Positions 27,501 to 36,490 of a stretch of 64,000 nt of DNA are shown piece after piece. Under the pieces are notes generated by a model. That model was given only the letters and a program-made list of their open reading frames with translations, searched no databases and was not told where the DNA came from. This stretch comes from Promicromonospora sp. Populi. Its GTDB lineage: Bacteria > Actinomycetota > Actinomycetes > Actinomycetales > Cellulomonadaceae. A program made the position numbers and the translations under genes. The stretch covers positions 124,001 through 188,000 of the forward strand of contig NZ_CP163528.1 of NCBI RefSeq assembly GCF_041081105.1, read 5' to 3'. Position 1 is the stretch's first letter. Each line of letters opens with the position of its first letter.

Positions 27501-28065
27501 GCAGGTCGAACTTCTGCGCCAGCTCGTCCTGCCACTGCTCGACCAGTGATCCGGGAGCGACGATCAGACACCGTTCCAGGTCTCCCCGTAGGTCAAGTTC
27601 CTTGATGTAGAGGCCGGCCATGATTGTCTTGCCAGCCCCGGGATCGTCCGCGAGAAGGAAGCGCAGCGGCGTACGTGGCAGCACCTCCGAGTACACGGCC
27701 CTCAGCTGGTGGGGGAGCGGATCCATGTCTGACGTGGACACTGCCAGCATCGGGTCGTACGCCGCCGCGTACCGGATACGGAGCGCCTCTGCCGCCAGGC
27801 GCCAGTCCGCAGGATCCGCGTCGAAGGCGCGCCCGGCGGGTGGTTCGATGCTCAGACGCGGTTCGTCCGATCGGCGCAGTACTGCGTCTCCCGGCACTCC
27901 GTTCGACTCGCGATAGGTCAGTTGCACCGCCGACCTTCCGATCCATCGTGTGGCAATCACCGTGACCGGGCTCCCGGTTACGCCGCGCACCCGGACCCCC
28001 GGCAAGAGAGCCTCCAGCCCTGTGGTCGGTACAGGTTCGGCAGCCGATGGCGTCGTATCTGTCAC
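24537..28065 (-). pseudogene. SNF2-family helicase with C-terminal DUF3883 domain, split by a frameshift near 25425
   Basis: From ATG 28065 about 880 residues read as an SNF2/HepA helicase: SNF2 Walker A ADDPGAGKTIMAG (139-151), DEAH box VVVDEAHRMS, MTATPHSG, then helicase-C motifs KLIVFTEHRDTL and RFGRIHRIGQTE. The match stops after FAYIELTPDGHA (about 25425). It resumes in another frame with LVREGPAPYLDYEPL and runs to the stop at 24537, including the DUF3883 nuclease-like domain (FDIRSVRADG...QIEVKGR). Joined, the protein would be about 1175 residues, normal for the family. One extra or two missing bases explain the shift; no homopolymer is at the site. The first ATG overlaps the DUF499 stop by four bases. 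It is either a real lesion or a sequence error. Confidence 0.85.
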
Positions 28066-31000
28066 TGGCTCTCGAACCCCTTCTGGTCCAGCCCCAGTGT
28101 GTCCGCGTTCTCACGGACGGTACGGATCGTGTGCTCCGGGAACCCTCCTGGGTTGGTCGCCTGGATGTCCACGGTGATCTCGATTGCCGTGCCGTCCGCG
28201 GCGGTCAGCGCGCTGATCAGCTCCTCGCGGAGCAGATTCCAGTCCTTGACGTAGGAAACGGGATCGAGAGTCTTTGTCCCGTAGAACCGGCGCATCACTT
28301 CGCCGGGGCGCGTGCCACCTGCCCCTTGTCCGACAGCGGACTGGTCGCCCTGGCCCGCCGGCTCGCTGGGCACCATCGCCGGGCGAGCGATGGCGCCCGC
28401 ATCGCTGGGTGCACCTCGCGGTGCGAGCGACGGTGCGCCCGTGGCCGTGGCGACAGCGGTTTCTCCGGCTCGTTGGGTCGTTGCTCTGTCGGGCCGGACC
28501 AGGTACCACGTGTCAGGAACGATCGTTGGTTCAGGTACATCGCCGGGAATCCAGAGACCGATGTAGCTCCCCGTGGACTCATCGAGTCCGGCCGCCAGCG
28601 CGAAGCCCTCGTCCTGCCACATGAATGATCTGGATACGGAGAGCACCGCATCTTCGAGGACTGACCGCGCGGTGAGTCGTTGTAGGTAGGGGTACTCGGT
28701 GTACCAGGACCACAGGTCGCTCATGCGCACGTGACCGGTTGCCCAGGCACTCGACAGGGGGCCGGTCAGCCGCATGTGCAACAGGGCGAGCCCGAGCTGG
28801 CGGACCAGGAGACCCTCGGACGTGATCTTCTCCGCGACCCGCTCGGCCAGCATCCCGCGCCCCTCCCCGATGCGGACAAAGGAGTTTTCTGGATGTCCAG
28901 CCGCTTCCTGCGCGGGGACCAGAGCCGCGGTGAACGTGGAGCGCAGGCGAACGTCGACCGCAGCCTTGAGCCGCGCGACCCGCGTCCGGGCCTGGTTGGC
29001 CTGCGGGATCGTCAGCGCCAACGACTCAGGGTCGTCGGCGATCGACCGCCAGGCCATGTACTCGCGGATCACGCCGTCCAGGTCCGGCATGCGTCCTGCG
29101 TCGGCGCAGACGATGATCAGCATGTTCCGATGGCGGCGCTGGGCAGTGCCGGACCGGGTGAGCAGTTCTGCCGCGAATACCGCGGCCGACGATGTCTTCT
29201 CCTGGGACCACGTGAGCCGGGGATGCAGCACTGCCAGACGTAACCCGCCGTCGTCCGGTACTTCGCCGGTGTCCTGGACCCCGGCGTGTACTCCGGAGAA
29301 CGCGTCCTTGGTGCGAGCATCCAGGTGCAGCAGGTCGGTGATCTCCGCGTGGACGTCTGCTTCGGGGTACCCCGCGGCTCGCTCGGCGGCCAGCCGGGTC
29401 ACGGACGCGGACCTGTCGTACCAGTACCGGTCGCCGTCCTCGTAGAAGTAGGTGGCGCGCTGTCCCAGCAGCTCGCGGGCGTCTCCGATATGGCTGAGGG
29501 CGTCGCCCGGCACCGCGGTACCGAGCCGCACATGCTGCTTGTCCAGACCACGATGTGCGGTGCCGACGGTGCCGATGGATCCCACGAACACAGTCCGGGC
29601 GATCCTGCGGGTCAGCGCGCGGTTGCCGAACGAGGGGCGTTCGGCGTCGATCGCGGCGGGGGTGGAGGTCTCGCCGTCGACGTCGGCCTCGACAACCGTC
29701 TTCCACGAGTCGTCGAGAAGCTTGGTGATCTCTCCGGTCACCTCCGGTGTGCCGATCGGCACGGTGCCCGGCGTGATCAAGGGCGACCGGTCGTCGGAGA
29801 CCCACAGCGCGTGGATGACGTGGCTCATGAGCTGCAGCACGCCGCGGGTGCGTTGGAACTTGGGGAGCGTGGACCAGTCTTCGTAGAGCCGGTCGAAGAG
29901 CTCAGGGTGCACGGGGTAGGCGGCTCGGATACGAGCCTCGTACCCGCCGGTGGTGGTGTCGGACGGGAACATCCCGGTGTTGTCGCGATAGAACTTGATG
30001 TACTGCTTGGAGACGGCGGCGATGTCGGCCAAGGCTGCGGCATCGGGCTCCTCGAACAGACGGCGGCGCACGATCTCAAACGACTCCACGTTGTTCGCCG
30101 GGCGCCAGTCGTCGGCTGTGCGCCCGACGACCTGCTGGAGCCGCTCCAGGGCCGCCATACCGTTAGGTCCGCCGACTTCCAGCGCGGATCCACCGCCTCC
30201 ATTGTCCAGGGTGTCCGACGCCGGGATGGAGACCACCAGCATCATCCCAGGCGTGGTCTTGGCCAGCTCGGTGAGGTGCTGGGCGAACGTGAACTGGGCC
30301 TCGAAGGTGCCAGCGGGCAGGTCGTCGCGGCCGACCAGCAGCCGGGCGTACGCCACCCACTCGTCGATGAGCACCAGGATCTTGCTGCCCGCCGCGATCG
30401 TGTCCTGCACCAGGCTGCTCAGCGCCTCGCCGGCGGGTACGCCGAGTTCGTCGGAGCTCCGGACCCGCTCGTAGGCGACGAGCCGATCGGTCGGGTCGGG
30501 ACCGCCTAGCTGCCAGGCGAGCTCGCCCCACAGGGTCCGGATTCCGGGGCGACCGTCCTTGGTGTTGGGCTGGCCGGAAGAGAGCCAGGTGCCCACCAGG
30601 GCCACGCGCCGTACGTCGAGGTCGCCGAGCGGATCAACCTTGTCGGAGAACTCTGCATCGGGCAGTGCCTCATGGACCAGGTCCTGTACGCCCTGGGTCA
30701 GGGTGTGCGACGGCGTCCGTGAGAACAGGTGGTAGAGCGCGAGCATGGAGTGCGTCTTGCCGCCGCCGAACTGCGTCTGCAGGTTCACCACCGGACTGCC
30801 GGACTGCCCGGCCAGCCGTTGTACGGCCCGGCGTAGCAGCTCATTCAGCCCGCTGGTCAGGAACGTGCGCGCGAAGAACTGGGTGGGGTCGGTGTACTCG
30901 GGAGCGTCCCGGGCGGTGCCCGTGGCGACGGCGTGCAGGTCGGCTGCGAACTCCGAGGACGAGAACCTGCCGGTGAGCACGTCCCGGTGCGGTGTGATCA

Positions 31001-31526
31001 CCTCGCGCCATGGCTTGATGGTGGTCCCGGCCACGGTGGCGGTCGCGGCCACCGCAGTGGTCCGTTGCCGCAGGACGTTGCGCGTCTGCTTCTCGAACAC
31101 CTCGCGCTGGTGCATCTGCCGCAGGTCGGCGACGGCCGCGGCGTCGTCGACGGCGCCGATGGCCTGCAGCAGACGCTCGGCCGTGTCGAGGATGCGGTGC
31201 GTGTCGTCGCTGGACAGCTTCTCGCCGTGGAACGTCGCGTTGGACGATTCCCGGAGCTCCGAGGCGAGGGCCGCCTGGGCCCGCGACAGGTCGTTCCGGA
31301 ACACCTGCCAGTGCTCGGTGATGACGCGTAGCAGGAACCGCACGTCGTCCCGTGAGTACGTCCTGGTGGTGCCGAACCGTGTCGAGTCGGCGGCGGCCAT
31401 GAGCACTACCCAGTCCTGGCCCGCCGCGACCTGTGCGGTCATGCGCATGTCGATCCAGGGCTCGATGCCGGTCCGCAGGTGGTCCAGCCCGCGCATCGCC
31501 TTCTCGCGGTTCGTCAGGGTGGTCAT
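28062..31526 (-). CDS. DUF499 P-loop ATPase of the anti-phage cluster
   Basis: 1154 residues. The N-terminal about 100 residues ([16 protein letters not shown]) resemble the Swt1/HEPN-like domain seen in this family. The P-loop is [10 protein letters not shown] (252-261) and Walker B is [15 protein letters not shown]. The DUF499 C-terminal half follows ([37 protein letters not shown]). Before the end there is an Ala/Pro/Gly-rich linker and a small domain that repeats the [12 protein letters not shown] style seen in partner proteins. The ATG shares one base with the restored stop of the methylase (TGATG) and its stop overlaps the SNF2 start (ATGA), so the three are co-translated. It is known as an anti-phage-associated ATPase; its biochemical role is unclear. 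Confidence 0.87.
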   Translation of the reverse strand: MTTLTNREKAMRGLDHLRTGIEPWIDMRMTAQVAAGQDWVVLMAAADSTRFGTTRTYSRDDVRFLLRVITEHWQVFRNDLSRAQAALASELRESSNATFHGEKLSSDDTHRILDTAERLLQAIGAVDDAAAVADLRQMHQREVFEKQTRNVLRQRTTAVAATATVAGTTIKPWREVITPHRDVLTGRFSSSEFAADLHAVATGTARDAPEYTDPTQFFARTFLTSGLNELLRRAVQRLAGQSGSPVVNLQTQFGGGKTHSMLALYHLFSRTPSHTLTQGVQDLVHEALPDAEFSDKVDPLGDLDVRRVALVGTWLSSGQPNTKDGRPGIRTLWGELAWQLGGPDPTDRLVAYERVRSSDELGVPAGEALSSLVQDTIAAGSKILVLIDEWVAYARLLVGRDDLPAGTFEAQFTFAQHLTELAKTTPGMMLVVSIPASDTLDNGGGGSALEVGGPNGMAALERLQQVVGRTADDWRPANNVESFEIVRRRLFEEPDAAALADIAAVSKQYIKFYRDNTGMFPSDTTTGGYEARIRAAYPVHPELFDRLYEDWSTLPKFQRTRGVLQLMSHVIHALWVSDDRSPLITPGTVPIGTPEVTGEITKLLDDSWKTVVEADVDGETSTPAAIDAERPSFGNRALTRRIARTVFVGSIGTVGTAHRGLDKQHVRLGTAVPGDALSHIGDARELLGQRATYFYEDGDRYWYDRSASVTRLAAERAAGYPEADVHAEITDLLHLDARTKDAFSGVHAGVQDTGEVPDDGGLRLAVLHPRLTWSQEKTSSAAVFAAELLTRSGTAQRRHRNMLIIVCADAGRMPDLDGVIREYMAWRSIADDPESLALTIPQANQARTRVARLKAAVDVRLRSTFTAALVPAQEAAGHPENSFVRIGEGRGMLAERVAEKITSEGLLVRQLGLALLHMRLTGPLSSAWATGHVRMSDLWSWYTEYPYLQRLTARSVLEDAVLSVSRSFMWQDEGFALAAGLDESTGSYIGLWIPGDVPEPTIVPDTWYLVRPDRATTQRAGETAVATATGAPSLAPRGAPSDAGAIARPAMVPSEPAGQGDQSAVGQGAGGTRPGEVMRRFYGTKTLDPVSYVKDWNLLREELISALTAADGTAIEITVDIQATNPGGFPEHTIRTVRENADTLGLDQKGFESQ

Positions 31527-34380
31527 CAGTGGTCCCCCTCTGTGTCGCGCGCGGTGTCGAAGTCGAAGCCGCCCTGGACGGGCGCGGGCTGGAGGGTGCG
31601 GAGCCGGCGACTATGTCGGCCCAGGCACCGCCCAGCCCGTTGAAGAGGCCGGCGGTCGTTGCGTCCTTGGACTCCAACAGCTCGTACAGGCGCAGGGCGA
31701 GGCGCTGGACGTCCTCCAGTGAGATGTTGGCTTGAGGATGTTCGGCGATCGCGGCCATGAGCTGGGCTGCCCCTGAACGCCCGTCGGTGGCGTAGGCGCG
31801 GGCGAGTTGGCAGGTCGCCTCCCAGAGGGAGATCCGGTCGTCGCGGGACGGGTCCCAGGTGGGGTCGAGCGCCTGTGGCTTGATCAAGGTGACCTTGTTA
31901 CCTCCGGACGTTATGACGCCGCCGCGCGCTACGCCTTCCACGCTGATGCCGAGCGGGACGGCCAAGGACTCGGCGTCGCCGAACGGTCGGGTGGACCAGC
32001 CGTAGGACGCAAGCCAGTCCAGGCAGAAGCGAGTGTCCGCACCGAGGTCGCTGTCCTGCTCAGACTCGAAGGCATCGAACGTGCGATTGATGAGGGATAG
32101 GGCGGTCTTCACAGACAGAGGGCTGCCGTCCGACTCCAGCACTCGGTTGTACCGGGAATACACGGCCATGCCTGGGCCAAGGATGGTCTGTCGCAGGTCG
32201 GCGGGAGCGATGGCGCCCTCGCGAATCTTTGGAAGCGTCTCCTCCAACTCGGCGCGCAGTGCGGCGAGGAAACCGGAGCGGTCAGTGGCGGGGGCTGTTG
32301 CCTCGCGGGGGCGGAGAGCTAGGACGATGGAAGAAGCTAGGGCGTTGGTGCCGCTCGCGATCATGCGATTGCCCATCTCGGAGCGGACCGGCCATGCAGC
32401 GGTGATGGTCCAGCCCTGGCGAATCATCCCTTCAAGGAACGTTGACCAGCCGGTGCTGGCCACGCCCTCCTTCTCCAGTTCGGCCTGCTTGAAGGCATAG
32501 AAGACGGTGATCGGGTAGTCCGGGCTCGCCGCGGCGCGTGCGCGGCCAAATACGTGCTCGAACCCAGACTCAAAGAACTTTTCGGCTGCGTCCTTGCCGC
32601 CGTGTCGGTATGGGTTGGCGACCAGTTCTTCGTCCTTTGGGACCAGCATGGTGCTGAAGAGACCTCGGTGGATCGGGCGCAGTGCCCGACGAAGCCAGAC
32701 GTAGAAGAAGTCGGAGAGATCGCTGTAGCCGATGTTGTCGTAGTAAGGCGGGTCCGTGGCAATCAGTACATCCGAGTAGTCGCGGGTCGAAGCGTCGGCC
32801 TGTTCTGCGTGGCCGCCGTGGAGCGCTGGCACCTTGTCGACGGCGCGAGCGACCCAGTTCAAATCCTCAATGAGGTCACCTGACGAGTTACCGAAGGGAT
32901 TGGCCTCGGCGAAATCCCACGCCATAGGGATCGCCTGCCGTGCGAAGAGTCCTCGAACGGCTTCCATCTTCGGGCTGCTGTCCCAAGAACAGATAGCTGT
33001 CGACTTGTTGGTGGCTCGGCTGATGGCGAATGCGATGTACGTCGCAACGGCGTCTGCATACGCCTCCGCGCCCGTTCCGCCGTCGGCGAGGCGAAGTCCG
33101 GTTGGAAAGCCGACACTGATCGAGTCCTTGTAAATCTGCTCGCGAGCCTCGGCCACGAGATCGCTGAATGTGGTGAGCGTGGTGAGCTGCCGGTTGGTGA
33201 ACAGGTCCGCATGCTGGGTCATGCCATACACCTGAACTCGGAAACTAGGAGCTTGCGCAGGCATCTCGGAGATCGGCGTGCTATTCGGACGCGGCAGGTC
33301 CCCTCTGCTCGCATGCGACTCAGTCGGCTCCAAGTACACGCGTTCGCGCTTGCCCTCGGCGACGACGGCCATGAGTTGCGCACCGAGTCGTCTTGCTCGG
33401 CCCTCAGCGCGCACGTGCTTGAGTTCGACCGCCGTCTCGCACGCAATGCAGGTAGCACCTCGGCGCCCGACAGTCCCGTCGTCGGCGATGGTCGGTACCT
33501 TCATGGGATCGTGGGCGATCGTGAACCTGATACTTCTGCCCGAGGGAACCATGTCGTCGTCGACCACGATCGGGACGACGTAGGCCTCTTTGCCCTTCTT
33601 CTTGCCGAGCCACCAAGAACGCACCAGCGGCATCTGAATTCCGCATGCGGGATTGGGGCAGGTGACGGTGCGAGCCCAGATCCAGGCGATCACCGTGGCC
33701 TCGGTGTTCTTGCCGGTGGGTTTGCCGGCGGCATCGAGCACGGGGACCTGGGCCTTGGGGTACAAGTGCCCGATTCGCTCGGCCGCACGGTCCCGCATCC
33801 ATGCGCCGTAGCGGCGTACGTCCTCGGCAAGGCCGGTGGCGCGCGGCCACCCCGTGGTGCGTTGCTCGGCGTTAGGGGAGACCGGCGCCTGGCCGGCGAA
33901 CTTCGGCGGGATCTCAATGAGCGCCTTGTTGATCAGAACCGCTACAGGGTTGAGGTCGCTCGCATGTGCCTCCAAGCCCAAGCGCTGTGCCTCCAGCGGG
34001 ATGGTGCCGCCGCCGGCGAACGGGTCCAGGATCGCCGGCGGGTTTCCGCCCGTGGATCTCATGATCTCGGCGTGCGCCTCGGCGTAGAGACGTTCGTCGC
34101 CAATGTTCTCCCACTTCACCAGGCGCCGGATGATCGCGTGCAAGCGCTCGCGCTCCGCCTTCTGACTCTCCCGGTCCGGAAACGCGGGATCGTCGATCGG
34201 GTCGTCTACGAGCTGGGCGAACAGCACTGCGCGAGCTGCCGCGAGCGGGCGGCGGGCCCACCACAGGTGGAGCGTAGAGGGGTGGCCGTGTCGGATCGAC
34301 TTCTCGCGCGCCGACTCCGCGTTGATCTCTTCGAGTGGGATTGAGACTTCGATGAGCTTGCGGCGACGATGCCCGGCCAT
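31526..34380 (-). CDS. DUF1156 DNA methyltransferase (N6-adenine type), apparent frameshift at the very 3' end
   Basis: About 950 residues. The start [20 protein letters not shown] is the DUF1156 domain with the [20 protein letters not shown] signature. AdoMet motif I is [16 protein letters not shown] (about 115-130). A CPNPACG/CIACE zinc ribbon lies mid-protein, and the catalytic DPPY is in [20 protein letters not shown]. The reading frame changes near 31598-31615. After [11 protein letters not shown] the natural tail [18 protein letters not shown] continues in the -1 frame to a TGA that overlaps the DUF499 ATG (TGATG). In the base frame the protein would instead run 227 meaningless residues to 30841. 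TATCTT ends six bases before ATG 34380, suggesting a leaderless promoter for the cluster. It would modify host DNA so that partners spare it. Confidence 0.87.
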
Positions 34381-34466
34381 CGTTTCAAGATAGGATCATT
34401 AGTCCGAGTCATGTAGAAAATGCCGGGTGAGAGGTATCGGCCGATTTCGCCCCTTGGAATCACCGG

Positions 34467-34615
34467 TTACGCCAACTGTTGACCGAACGCGCTCTCGGTC
34501 TCCGCGCCCACCATGTCCAGCGTGAGCCCCACGTATGACTGGGTCCCGATGATCACGAGGCACCCGCCGCCTCGACCCCGCCAGCGAGCGCGGTCCGAGC
34601 GTCCAGCACCCTTGT
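34467..34615 (-). pseudogene. Decayed 3' end of a second FolC/Mur-type ligase gene
   Basis: In the gap after the antitoxin gene, the minus strand encodes VLDARTAL then, after a frameshift, GGGCLVIIGTQSYVG and VGAETESAF before a TAA at 34467. This mirrors the last about 45 residues of the intact ligase at 36491-37750 (VLDARTALTLG, GGGCLMIGTQSYVG, VGAETERAFTPPA). DNA identity is high over the first about 70 bases and fades after. Nothing of the rest of the gene is present. It is too diverged to be a fresh duplication; it reads as the stump of a paralogue left when the ATPase/antitoxin module or the defence cluster arrived. The other bases of 34381-34666 hold the methylase promoter and nothing else I recognise. 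Confidence 0.75.
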
Positions 34616-34666
34616 CATTCGGGGCGGGATGACCGCTCATCGGGAACGCGTAAGCGCCGTCGCGAA

Positions 34667-34870
34667 CTACCGTCCGAACCTCGCGTCGACCAGCGCCATC
34701 AGTTCCTCGTGCGAGAGATGCGCGTACTTGCTTGCGGCACGTATCTCAAGTACTCCCTGGCGTGCCGTGACCTTGACCGGGTCACCGACCGACAGGCCGA
34801 GCGCCTTCATGTCCGCTAGCGAGAGCGTGATACCCGCCGACGTGCCGATTGTGATGATCTGCTGCGTCAT
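34667..34870 (-). CDS. AbrB/MazE/SpoVT-type antitoxin-like protein, no toxin gene beside it
   Basis: 67 residues from ATG 34870. The swapped-hairpin AbrB fold is evident: QQIITIGTSAGITLSLADMK, ALGLSVGDPVKVTARQGVLE, then a helical tail with LSHEELMALVDARF. Such proteins usually bind their own promoter and neutralise a PIN, MazF or Doc toxin encoded just downstream. Here that place holds only the decayed ligase stump, so the toxin is lost or never was there. TACTCT ends six bases before the ATG (leaderless). An in-frame TTG five codons upstream is less likely. Confidence 0.8.
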   Translation of the reverse strand: MTQQIITIGTSAGITLSLADMKALGLSVGDPVKVTARQGVLEIRAASKYAHLSHEELMALVDARFGR

Positions 34871-34897
34871 CCGGAGAGAGTACAAAGCACTGCCGAG

Positions 34898-36403
34898 CTA
34901 GGGCTCGGCGCCCGCATACAGGTCTGCCGCATCAACGAGCACGAGGTCCTCGTCCGTCTCGGCGCGCTCGCGCAGGTCTGGCGTGAATCCTGCAGCGCTG
35001 ATGCACAGCAGCCGTGCGGTCGCGGCACCCGGCTTTCCCTGTGCGCTGAGCAACGAGCGAACATGCACGAGCCGGTCGACGTGCCCGTGGCCCATGACGT
35101 CGCCCCACTTGACCTCACCGATCGCCAGGAGGGGTCGGGACCCGTCGCTGTCGTTGTGTCCGAAGGCTGCGACGTCGATCTCGTGGCTCGTACGACCTGC
35201 GGGGTCATTAACGACACCTGCCCCGACAAGGTTCGGGAGATCGCTCAGCAGGTCTTCGGGCGCAAGGTGCCTGACCCAATGGCGTACGACGTGCTCGAAG
35301 TGTGGTCCCAGCACGTTGCCGGTGAAGCGGCGTTGCGCTGCACGCCACAGACGTGAGGCGTCGCGCGTGTGCTCCAGGTCGGACCAGATGGGGCGCATGA
35401 CGGCGTGATGAAAGGTGATGAGCGGTTCGGCGATCCGAAAGTTCGTTCGGTTGCTGCGGAACACGTCAGGCTCTCGGACGACGAGCCCGCAGTCCTCGAG
35501 GACCGTCAGAGGATGGGCGAGGTCGCCCGCTTTGCGCCCGAGGAAGGAGGCGATGTGACCCCGCGTCGTATTTCCGGATGCGATGGCGGCCAGGACAGAG
35601 TGGTAGACGGCGGTATCGCGCAGGTCTGGTTCGTCCGCGAGAAGGTAGCGCGCTTCGCGGAACAGTGGGCTTGTCGGTGAGAGAACGGTGCGCAGGACCC
35701 ACGGATCGAAGTCCTCGGGCCCCTGTGGGGTGTCATCGCGAGCGAACTCTCGCCGATAAGCGGGAGTACCCCCGACGATCGCGTTCACCTTCAGAGCCGT
35801 CACAGGGTCTTTCACGTCCCAGAACTGGGCGGCGAGCTGGTGATCGAGCGTCGGGACCACCAGCTCCAGGGCGGCCCGACCGCGCAAGGGAGCGCCCCCA
35901 CTGAGCAGCCGTCCCATGAATGACATCGCAGACCCGCACAGGAGCAGCCGTGTCCGGCTCTCGTCGCGTTCCCTACGCAGGGGAGCCAGCGCGTTCTGGA
36001 TGATCGAGGGGAGTCGCGGGTTCGCGCGCACCAGGTACGGGAACTCGTCGATGACCACCGGGGTTGGACCGTCTTTGCCGAGTGTGAGCAGCACGTCCAC
36101 GACCTCGTTCCAGTCGTGGAACGAGAGAGGAGCGGGCGCGCCGAGGTGAGTGGCCAGGGCCTCGCCGATGAGGTGCAGGGACTCGGTGTCGGTGGCCTCT
36201 TCGGCCGCGAAGTAGAAGCCGCCGGTCGCCTGGCAGAGGGCGCGCAGCAAGAAGGTCTTGCCCTGCCGCCGTCTCCCGGACACGATGCCGAGTGACGCCC
36301 CTGACGTTGCGTCCTGGGCGAACGCGCTGAGTGCACGCCACTCACGGTCACGGTCGAACATCTCGGTAGGCCGGCGCAGGTTCGGCATGGCGCTCGCTTT
36401 CAT
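34898..36403 (-). CDS. AAA ATPase of the archaeal-ATPase/DUF234 type with C-terminal nuclease-like domain
   Basis: About 500 residues (ATG 36403; ATG 36388, MPNLRRPTEMFDRDREW, is equally possible). It opens with the class signature MFDRDREWRALSAF. P-loop GRRRQGKTFLLRAL, Walker B PVVIDEFPYLVRANP and sensor LLLCGSAMSFMGRLLSG follow. A winged-helix segment (IASGNTTRGHIASFLGRKAGDL) precedes the DUF234 region FRIAEPLITFHHAVMRP. The C-terminal part contains EIDVAAFG and LAIGEVKWGD, the Asp and Glu-x-Lys of a PD-(D/E)xK nuclease fold. Such solitary ATPases are common in islands and of unknown function. A palindromic TACTTAT operator lies over the start region. Confidence 0.82.
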   Translation of the reverse strand: MKASAMPNLRRPTEMFDRDREWRALSAFAQDATSGASLGIVSGRRRQGKTFLLRALCQATGGFYFAAEEATDTESLHLIGEALATHLGAPAPLSFHDWNEVVDVLLTLGKDGPTPVVIDEFPYLVRANPRLPSIIQNALAPLRRERDESRTRLLLCGSAMSFMGRLLSGGAPLRGRAALELVVPTLDHQLAAQFWDVKDPVTALKVNAIVGGTPAYRREFARDDTPQGPEDFDPWVLRTVLSPTSPLFREARYLLADEPDLRDTAVYHSVLAAIASGNTTRGHIASFLGRKAGDLAHPLTVLEDCGLVVREPDVFRSNRTNFRIAEPLITFHHAVMRPIWSDLEHTRDASRLWRAAQRRFTGNVLGPHFEHVVRHWVRHLAPEDLLSDLPNLVGAGVVNDPAGRTSHEIDVAAFGHNDSDGSRPLLAIGEVKWGDVMGHGHVDRLVHVRSLLSAQGKPGAATARLLCISAAGFTPDLRERAETDEDLVLVDAADLYAGAEP

Positions 36404-36408
36404 AGGTG

Positions 36409-36430
36409 TACTTATCATAAGTATACTTAT
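36409..36430. promoter_or_regulatory. TACTTAT/ATAAGTA half-site array at the ATPase start
   Basis: Three alternating heptamers, TACTTAT-C-ATAAGTA-TACTTAT, cover 36409-36430 and include the perfect 14-base palindrome ATAAGTATACTTAT (36417-36430). On the minus strand the same bases contain a good -10 (TATACT). An AT-only operator in such GC-rich DNA is a strong sign of dedicated repression of the ATPase gene. The regulator is unknown; the AbrB-type protein encoded downstream is a candidate. Confidence 0.65.
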
Positions 36431-36434
36431 GAAA

Positions 36435-36452
36435 GTCGGACGGGAGTCCGAC
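36435..36452 (-). terminator. Hairpin terminator after the Mur-type ligase gene
   Basis: Perfect 7-bp stem GTCGGAC/GTCCGAC with a 4-base loop, 39 bases past the ligase stop, followed on the minus strand by TTTCAT. It separates the ligase pair from the ATPase promoter. Confidence 0.55.
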
Positions 36453-36490
36453 GCCGGGTCAACGCCAGGACATCGGCGACGTCGTCAAGA

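Noticed and set aside
30841-31525. 227-residue tail of the methylase open frame over the DUF499 gene
   Set aside because: Sequence is a frame-shadow of DUF499; the natural methylase tail and stop are found in the -1 frame at 31526.
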